A stretch of DNA of 14,173 bases from STF1-107 sp964457935 (GTDB lineage Bacteria; Bacillota; Clostridia; Christensenellales; UBA1242): positions 1-14,173 of the forward strand of contig CAYWFC010000024.1 of the NCBI GenBank assembly GCA_964457935.1, given 5' to 3'. A program made the translations under genes and the position numbers. How positions within the stretch are numbered: position 1 is the stretch's first letter; every line of letters starts with the position of its first letter. This document shows, one piece after another, positions 9,768-14,173 of the stretch. The notes below the pieces were generated by a model that saw only the letters and a program-made list of their open reading frames with translations, was not told the DNA's origin and did not search any database.

Positions 9768-11523
9768 TGTCTACTTCCTCCTTTGATAATTGCGACAGGG
9801 CTATCTCGCGGTATACTTCGCAATTTTTGATTAATTCTCTATGAGTGCCCATACCTACCATCTCGCCTTGCTCTAGGACGATGATTTTGTCTGCGTCCAT
9901 AATGGTGCCTATGCGCTGTGCGACTATGAGATTAGTGGCGTCTGAGGTCTCTTGGCGCAGGGCTTGGCGCAAAGTCTTGTCTGTCTTGAAGTCTAGCGCA
10001 GAAAAGCTGTCGTCGAATATGTATATCTCTGGGTCTCTGCACACTGCACGCGCTATGGCTAGGCGTTGCTTTTGTCCGCCTGAGATATTGGCGCCGTTTT
10101 GGGCTATTTCGCTCGATATGCCGTTTGGCATATTGTCCACGAATGATTTGGCTTGGGCTATCTCGATGGCTTTCTCGATGAGGGCTGGGTCTGCGTCGTT
10201 GTCGCCGAAATTCACATTTGACTGCACGTCGCCCTTGAATATGACTGCACGCTGGGACACGTAGCCGATCTTTTTGTTCAATGCGTCGAGTGAGTAGTCG
10301 CGGATATTGACTCCGTCGATATATATCTCGCCCTCGGTCGCGTCATAAAAGCGTGGTACGAGATTAATGAGAGTGCTCTTGCCACTACCGGTCGAACCGA
10401 TGAATGCCACAGTCTCGCCTTTGTGCGCGGTGAAACTGATATCGCGGAGCACGTATTCGTCCGCATCGGGGTACTTGAAGCTGACATTACGGAACTCTAT
10501 CTCGCCTTTGGTCTCAGTGTCGCCATGGAAGTCTCCGCCTTTCACGCTAGGCTGGGTATTTAGCACCTCGAGTATTCTATTGGCAGACACCTGCGCGCGG
10601 GGCATCATGATGAATATCATGGTCAGCATCATAAATGCCATAACAACCTTGATAGCATACAGCGAGAATACTGATATCTGGCTCAATGTATTCACGCGGT
10701 CGGCTATGCCACTAGCCGACTGTATCATAAATGTACCTATCCACCATATGCTGAGCGACAGCCCGTTCATCAATAGCGACATACCCGGTGACATGATAGA
10801 CATCACTCTGTCTATGAATAGGTTATTTTTCTGGATAGCAGTATTCGTCTTGTCGAATTTGTCTTGCTCGAATTGCTCTGCATTGTACGCGTGCACTACG
10901 CGCAAGCCGGTCAGATTTTCACGCGTGACTCTATTGATAGCGTCGGTGAGTTTTTGCGTCTTTTTGAATTTCGGTATAGCGAAAGAGAATATCACTATGA
11001 GCATAGTGATCAGTAGCACTACTGTCACTGCGGTGGCGAGCGACAAAGTCCAGCTCTTATTCATTATCTTGATAGTAGCCCACACTGCCATGATAGGTGC
11101 TTTTATCAGTACCTGCAAGCCCATGGCTATGGTGGACTGTATCTGCGAGATGTCATTCGTGGTGCGGGTGATCAGGCTAGGTGTGGAGAAGCGCTTGATC
11201 TCGCTCTGACCGAAGTTTTGGATACTGGTGTACACCTTTTGCCTCAGCGTGTGGCTAAATCCGCCCGCCAATCTGGCAACAAAAAATCCTACCACGAACG
11301 CTAGTAGCATACTGCCGAGCGCGCACAGCAGCATCTTGCCACCGGCTGACCAAATGGCGCTCATAGCACTGCCCTCGGTCTCTACTAATGTGGTAATTTT
11401 CGATACATAATCAGGCAATGTCAGCTCGAGCCATACTTGGGCTACGATGAGCACTACACTGATGCCAGCCCATAGCCATTGCTTGGGACTGAGATATTTT
11501 AGCAATTTTATCATAATGTTCAT
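9760..11523 (-). CDS. Heterodimeric ABC exporter subunit, degenerate-site half
   Basis: This protein of up to 587 residues is the partner half-transporter and first gene of the operon. Hydrophobic helices lie near 16-33, 63-84, 136-155, 161-183, 248-268 and 288-308. The ATPase domain has Walker A GSTGSGKST (376-384), Q-loop Gln424, canonical signature ISGGQ (480-484) and D-loop SALD (508-511). Walker B is IYIFDD, with Asp505 in place of the catalytic Glu, and the H-loop His is replaced by Gln536 (AQR). These two substitutions mark the degenerate-site subunit of heterodimeric exporters, so the composite site formed with the partner's ISAGQ signature should bind but poorly hydrolyse ATP. Start choice: the ATG at 11523 directly abuts the only Shine-Dalgarno-like sequence (AAAGG, 11528-11524). 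The ATG at 11514 sits 8 bases beyond AAAGGA, so the real protein is more likely 584 residues (9760-11514). Residue numbers here count from 11523. Confidence 0.92.
   Translation of the reverse strand: MNIMIKLLKYLSPKQWLWAGISVVLIVAQVWLELTLPDYVSKITTLVETEGSAMSAIWSAGGKMLLCALGSMLLAFVVGFFVARLAGGFSHTLRQKVYTSIQNFGQSEIKRFSTPSLITRTTNDISQIQSTIAMGLQVLIKAPIMAVWATIKIMNKSWTLSLATAVTVVLLITMLIVIFSFAIPKFKKTQKLTDAINRVTRENLTGLRVVHAYNAEQFEQDKFDKTNTAIQKNNLFIDRVMSIMSPGMSLLMNGLSLSIWWIGTFMIQSASGIADRVNTLSQISVFSLYAIKVVMAFMMLTMIFIMMPRAQVSANRILEVLNTQPSVKGGDFHGDTETKGEIEFRNVSFKYPDADEYVLRDISFTAHKGETVAFIGSTGSGKSTLINLVPRFYDATEGEIYIDGVNIRDYSLDALNKKIGYVSQRAVIFKGDVQSNVNFGDNDADPALIEKAIEIAQAKSFVDNMPNGISSEIAQNGANISGGQKQRLAIARAVCRDPEIYIFDDSFSALDFKTDKTLRQALRQETSDATNLIVAQRIGTIMDADKIIVLEQGEMVGMGTHRELIKNCEVYREIALSQLSKEEVDNA
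9777..9784 (-). promoter_or_regulatory. Ribosome binding site AAAGGAGG for the downstream ABC gene
   Basis: AAAGGAGG on the minus strand lies 9 bases before the ATG at 9767-9765 and inside the last codons of the upstream ABC gene. It supports this start and coupled translation of the two subunits. Confidence 0.85.
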
Positions 11524-11528
11524 CCTTT
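11523..11528 (-). promoter_or_regulatory. Ribosome binding site AAAGGA deciding the ABC operon start
   Basis: AAAGGA on the minus strand has no spacer to the ATG at 11523 (it includes that A) but an 8-base spacer to the in-frame ATG at 11514-11512. Spacing therefore favours the inner start. Confidence 0.65.
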
Positions 11529-11546
11529 TATATAATATAACAATTA

Positions 11547-11575
11547 TATATATGACAAAAATTTTTGAATGTCAA
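11547..11575 (-). promoter_or_regulatory. Promoter of the ABC exporter operon
   Basis: Read on the minus strand there is a perfect -35 TTGACA (11575-11570), a 17-base spacer and -10 TATATA (11552-11547). Transcription would start near 11540, giving a short leader of roughly 20-30 bases. A dyad TGACA-N12-TGTCA (11574-11553) fills the spacer and overlaps the -35 box, so an operator is possible. Confidence 0.7.
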
Positions 11576-11634
11576 ACAATTTCTAGATTTTCGCCAAAAA
11601 TTTTCTAAATTTTTCAATTAGTGCTGTCACAAAC

Positions 11635-11663
11635 TTGCTAAATGTAGCGCAGTTTGGTATAAT
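11635..11663 (+). promoter_or_regulatory. aspS promoter
   Basis: -35 TTGCTA (11635-11640), a spacer of 17 bases and a perfect -10 TATAAT (11658-11663). The predicted transcription start near 11670 leaves a leader of about 30 bases before aspS, too short for a T-box riboswitch. Confidence 0.8.
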
Positions 11664-11687
11664 ACTCTTGCATTAATGTTTTGCGAC

Positions 11688-11693
11688 AAGGAG
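11688..11693 (+). promoter_or_regulatory. aspS ribosome binding site AAGGAG
   Basis: AAGGAG sits 5 bases before the ATG at 11699. It lies downstream of the in-frame TTG at 11681, which therefore cannot be the start. Confidence 0.85.
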
Positions 11694-11698
11694 AGAAT

Positions 11699-13444
11699 AT
11701 GAGCGAAGTAGTAGTAAACAAATATAGGACACATAGTTGTGGCGAATTACGCGAGGGCAATATAGGTGAGACTGTCACAGTGGCAGGCTGGGTGGCTACC
11801 ATACGAGACCTAGGCAGTATCACATTTGTGGATTTGAGAGACCATTACGGACTGGTACAGCTGGTGGTGGACGACAGCGCATTGCTGGCAGGCGTGAACA
11901 AAGAGACTGTGATCAGTGCGACAGGACTAGTCAGAGCGCGTAGTAGCGCCAATGACAACATCCCTACGGGACATATCGAGATAGCAGTAGAGAGTGTGCG
12001 CGTGCTGGGCAAGTCAAACAACGTCTTGCCTTTCGAGATAAACGACGCTAACAATGTCAATGAAGAATTGCGTCTCAGGTACAGATATCTAGATTTGAGA
12101 AATCCAGACCTGCACAAGAAAATAATGCTCAGGAGCAAACTGCTCCACGAAGTGCGTGCTGAGATGCACAGCATGGGATTTACCGAAGTGCAGACTCCTA
12201 TCTTGACATCGTCGTCACCAGAGGGCGCGAGAGATTTCTTGGTGCCTAGCAGGCTAAATCCGGGCAAGTTTTATGCACTGCCACAGTCTCCACAGCAGTT
12301 CAAGCAATTATTGATGGTGTCAGGATTTGATAAGTATTATCAGATAGCGCCATGCTTTAGAGATGAGGACGCTAGAGCGGACAGGAGTCCAGGTGAATTT
12401 TATCAGATGGATATGGAGATGAGCTTCGCGACCCAAGAAGATGTATTCAAAGTGGTAGAGCAAGTACTGTACAATACATTCAAAAATAATACCGATAATT
12501 TCATCACTCCACCGCCATTCGAGCGCATACCTTACAAGGTGGCTATGGACAAATACTGCAGTGACAAGCCTGACCTGCGCAATCCGCTCATTGTGGTGGA
12601 CGCATCTAGCGTGTTCGCTCACACTGAGTGCAATATTTTTAAGGACAAGACTGTCAAAGTCATCTGTGCCAATGTAGTGGACAAGCCTAGGAAGTGGTAC
12701 GACGGGCTAGAGACATTTATGAAAGCCAACGAAGCGCGTGGCTTGGCTTATCTGAAGTACGCCGACGGCACGCTGTCTGGCTCTGTAGCGAAATTCTTGA
12801 GCGAGCAAGAGATATCTGGGCTGATGTCACTCACTAGCCCGAAAGAAAACGATGTGCTATTCATAATATGCGACAATTATTCGCACGCGACCAAGTATGC
12901 GGGGCTATTGAGAAACAAACTGGGCGAAGATTTGGGACTAATAGACCAAAATAAATTCCATTTCTGCTGGATAGTGGATTTCCCATTTTATGAGTGGGAC
13001 GAAGAGAAAAACTGCGTAGCATTCTCGCACAATCCATTCTCTATGCCACAAGGCGGTATGGATGCACTGTGCAATGACCAGCCACTGGATATTTTAGCAT
13101 ATCAGTATGACTGCGTGCTAAATGGTGTAGAGATGGCTAGCGGTGCTGTGCGCAACCACGAGCCTGAGATAATGAAAAAGGCCTTCGAGATAGCAGGCTA
13201 TGACGGCGAAGTAGTGGAGAATAAATTCCCTGCTTTGTACAACGCATTCCAGTACGGCGCACCACCACACGCTGGGTTGGCATTCGGATTCGACAGGGTA
13301 GTGATGTTCTTGGCAGGGGTCAATGTCATCAGAGATGTCATAGCATTCCCATTCAATAAGAACGCACAAGACCTGCTGATGAATGCACCAAATGAAGTGT
13401 TCCCTTATCAGCTGAAAGATGTGCATATCGAGATAAAAAAGTAA
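11699..13444 (+). CDS. aspS: Aspartyl-tRNA synthetase (class II)
   Basis: Charges tRNA-Asp with aspartate, using ATP, in the cytoplasm. At 581 residues it matches the usual bacterial length (E. coli about 590). It has an N-terminal OB-fold anticodon-binding domain (about 1-105), then the class II catalytic core: SPEGARDFLVPSR (173-185), QSPQ (196-199), motif 2 FRDEDARAD (220-228) and motif 3 GLAFGFDRVVMFL (526-538). The bacterial-specific GAD-type insertion lies at roughly 290-420. Start at ATG 11699, set by the AAGGAG site. It is a single-gene unit with its own promoter and terminator, divergent from the ABC operon. The block FRDEDARADRSPGEFYQ and the C-terminal AQDLLMNAP resemble the subtype I recall from alphaproteobacteria more than the Bacillus or E. 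coli types. The anticodon-loop segment reads WVATIRD where E. coli has WVNRRRD. Whether it also charges tRNA-Asn (non-discriminating, with GatCAB) cannot be told here. Confidence 0.97.
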   Translation: MSEVVVNKYRTHSCGELREGNIGETVTVAGWVATIRDLGSITFVDLRDHYGLVQLVVDDSALLAGVNKETVISATGLVRARSSANDNIPTGHIEIAVESVRVLGKSNNVLPFEINDANNVNEELRLRYRYLDLRNPDLHKKIMLRSKLLHEVRAEMHSMGFTEVQTPILTSSSPEGARDFLVPSRLNPGKFYALPQSPQQFKQLLMVSGFDKYYQIAPCFRDEDARADRSPGEFYQMDMEMSFATQEDVFKVVEQVLYNTFKNNTDNFITPPPFERIPYKVAMDKYCSDKPDLRNPLIVVDASSVFAHTECNIFKDKTVKVICANVVDKPRKWYDGLETFMKANEARGLAYLKYADGTLSGSVAKFLSEQEISGLMSLTSPKENDVLFIICDNYSHATKYAGLLRNKLGEDLGLIDQNKFHFCWIVDFPFYEWDEEKNCVAFSHNPFSMPQGGMDALCNDQPLDILAYQYDCVLNGVEMASGAVRNHEPEIMKKAFEIAGYDGEVVENKFPALYNAFQYGAPPHAGLAFGFDRVVMFLAGVNVIRDVIAFPFNKNAQDLLMNAPNEVFPYQLKDVHIEIKK

Positions 13445-13455
13445 TTTTGACATAG

Positions 13456-13482
13456 AAAAACTGCAAAAAATGCAGTTTTTTT
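13456..13482 (+). terminator. aspS intrinsic terminator
   Basis: Stem AAAAACTGCA / TGCAGTTTTT (13456-13465 with 13471-13480), loop AAAAA and a run of T to 13482. It begins 11 bases after the aspS stop codon. Confidence 0.9.
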
Positions 13483-13513
13483 GTTAGTTTTTTGATATTT
13501 TTTGTTTATTTAT

Positions 13514-13542
13514 TTGTCAAAAGTGTGTAGTAGTGATAAAAT
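13514..13542 (+). promoter_or_regulatory. Promoter of the SDR gene, with overlapping dyad
   Basis: -35 TTGTCA (13514-13519), a 17-base spacer and -10 TAAAAT (13537-13542), with an extended -10 TG at 13534-13535. The inverted repeat TGATAA-AATA-TTATCA (13534-13549) covers the -10 box and the likely start point, the position expected of a repressor operator. Confidence 0.7.
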
Positions 13543-13558
13543 ATTATCATCAATACTT

Positions 13559-13564
13559 AAGGAG
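13559..13564 (+). promoter_or_regulatory. Ribosome binding site AAGGAG of the SDR gene
   Basis: AAGGAG lies 7 bases before the ATG at 13572 and fixes the start of the truncated SDR gene. Confidence 0.85.
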
Positions 13565-13571
13565 AAATATT

Positions 13572-14173
13572 ATGAATATAGCAGTAGTGACAGGTGCATC
13601 GTCTGGCATAGGTAGAGAGTTTTGCAGGCAGATAGATGCGCTAAATCTCGATGAGATATGGGGTATCGCTCTCGAGAAAGATGACCTAGATACTCTGGTG
13701 GACGAATGCCAGACCAAAGTAGTGCCATTGGCGTATGACTTGACCGAGGAGAGAAGTTTCGACGCATACAATGCGTTGCTGGCAGAGAACAAACCAAACA
13801 TAGTGTGGCTGATTAATTGCAGTGGCTTTGGCAAATTCGGTAGATATGACGAGATCAGCGTGAACGCCAGTGCAAATATGATAGACCTAAACTGCAAGGC
13901 GCTAATGAAGATGACAGAGTACAGTCTGCCATATATGACAGAGGGCGCGCGCATAGTGAATATTGCTAGTGTGGCTGGCTGGCAACCTATCCCTTACATC
14001 AATGTGTACGCTGGGACAAAAGCATTCGTGATCAGCTATAGCAGAGGGCTAAATAGAGAACTAAAACCACGCAAAATATCTGTGACTGCGATATGCCCAT
14101 TCTGGACTAAGACGAAATTCTTTGACCGCGCCAAAAAGACAGACGCTACCCAGGAAGTGGTGACTAAATATGT
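13572..14173 (+). CDS. Short-chain dehydrogenase/reductase (3' partial)
   Basis: A classical-type SDR, a Rossmann-fold NAD(P)-dependent oxidoreductase, cut off by the window end after 200 codons (the family is usually about 250). The protein opens MNIAVVTGASSGIGRE, with the dinucleotide-binding TGASSGIG at 7-14. It continues with NCSG (82-85, equivalent of NNAG) and the catalytic set Asn107, Ser133, Tyr146 and Lys150 (YAGTK), followed by the PFWTKTKF stretch (176-183) where classical SDRs carry the PG-x-V/T-x-T motif. All catalytic residues are present, so it should be active. At the end of the second strand the sequence reads ALEKDD, where NADPH-preferring relatives often have ARR; the acidic Glu35 hints at NAD(H), but this is weak. 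The substrate cannot be assigned. It has its own promoter and ribosome binding site and follows the aspS terminator, so it is a separate transcription unit, perhaps the first gene of an operon continuing outside the window. Confidence 0.92.
   Translation, partial: MNIAVVTGASSGIGREFCRQIDALNLDEIWGIALEKDDLDTLVDECQTKVVPLAYDLTEERSFDAYNALLAENKPNIVWLINCSGFGKFGRYDEISVNASANMIDLNCKALMKMTEYSLPYMTEGARIVNIASVAGWQPIPYINVYAGTKAFVISYSRGLNRELKPRKISVTAICPFWTKTKFFDRAKKTDATQEVVTKY

Noticed and set aside
11643..11663. A tRNA-like stretch (TAGCGCAGTTTGGTA) upstream of aspS resembling a tRNA D-arm
   Set aside because: No matching 3' half of the D-stem, no anticodon arm, no GTTCRA T-loop and no acceptor partner. 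It overlaps the aspS -10 box instead.
11681..11698. TTG at 11681 as the start of aspS
   Set aside because: It would put the AAGGAG site inside the coding region. The ATG at 11699 has correct spacing and gives the normal N-terminus.
7750..13571. A multi-gene defence or biosynthetic system linking the surface protein, exporter, aspS and SDR
   Set aside because: The units are convergent or divergent, each with its own promoter and/or terminator, and no shared functional partner genes are visible.
13550..13954. Minus-strand open frame of 134 codons opposite the SDR gene
   Set aside because: The plus strand encodes an SDR with intact cofactor and catalytic motifs and a good start; the antisense frame has no such support.

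Overview
The window looks like ordinary chromosomal DNA of a low-to-medium GC bacterium, most probably a member of the Bacillota (Clostridia or a relative). Supporting signs are strong AAGGAG-type ribosome binding sites, good TTGNNN-17-TATAAT-like promoters, hairpin-plus-T-run terminators, a giant Ig-like surface protein, and a heterodimeric ABC exporter pair of the kind common in that phylum. This placement is inference; no marker gene fixes the taxon. ATA is the commonest isoleucine codon in the gene where I counted it.

Layout. Bases 1-7749 (+) are the 3' part of a giant secreted or surface protein of at least 2,580 residues. It is built of many beta-sandwich repeats and ends in a single membrane helix with a basic tail; its start lies outside the window. 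Bases 7750-7988 separate it from a convergent operon and hold one terminator for each side plus a small set of degenerate direct repeats. Bases 7989-11523 (-) are two overlapping genes for the two halves of a heterodimeric ABC exporter. The upstream gene carries the degenerate ATP-hydrolysis residues and the downstream gene the competent ones. Bases 11524-11698 are a divergent promoter region. Bases 11699-13444 (+) are aspS (aspartyl-tRNA synthetase), with its own promoter and terminator. From 13572 to the end of the window runs the first 200 codons of a short-chain dehydrogenase/reductase with its own promoter.

The genes do not form an obvious joint pathway. Each unit has its own promoter and/or terminator: cell-surface adhesion or structure, export, translation and redox metabolism. 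I found no CRISPR array, IS element, rRNA, tRNA or phage gene, and no convincing new system. The points most worth a second look are the giant surface protein, the repeated terminator arms at 7835-7981, the AspRS subtype and its altered anticodon loop, and the dyad over the SDR promoter.
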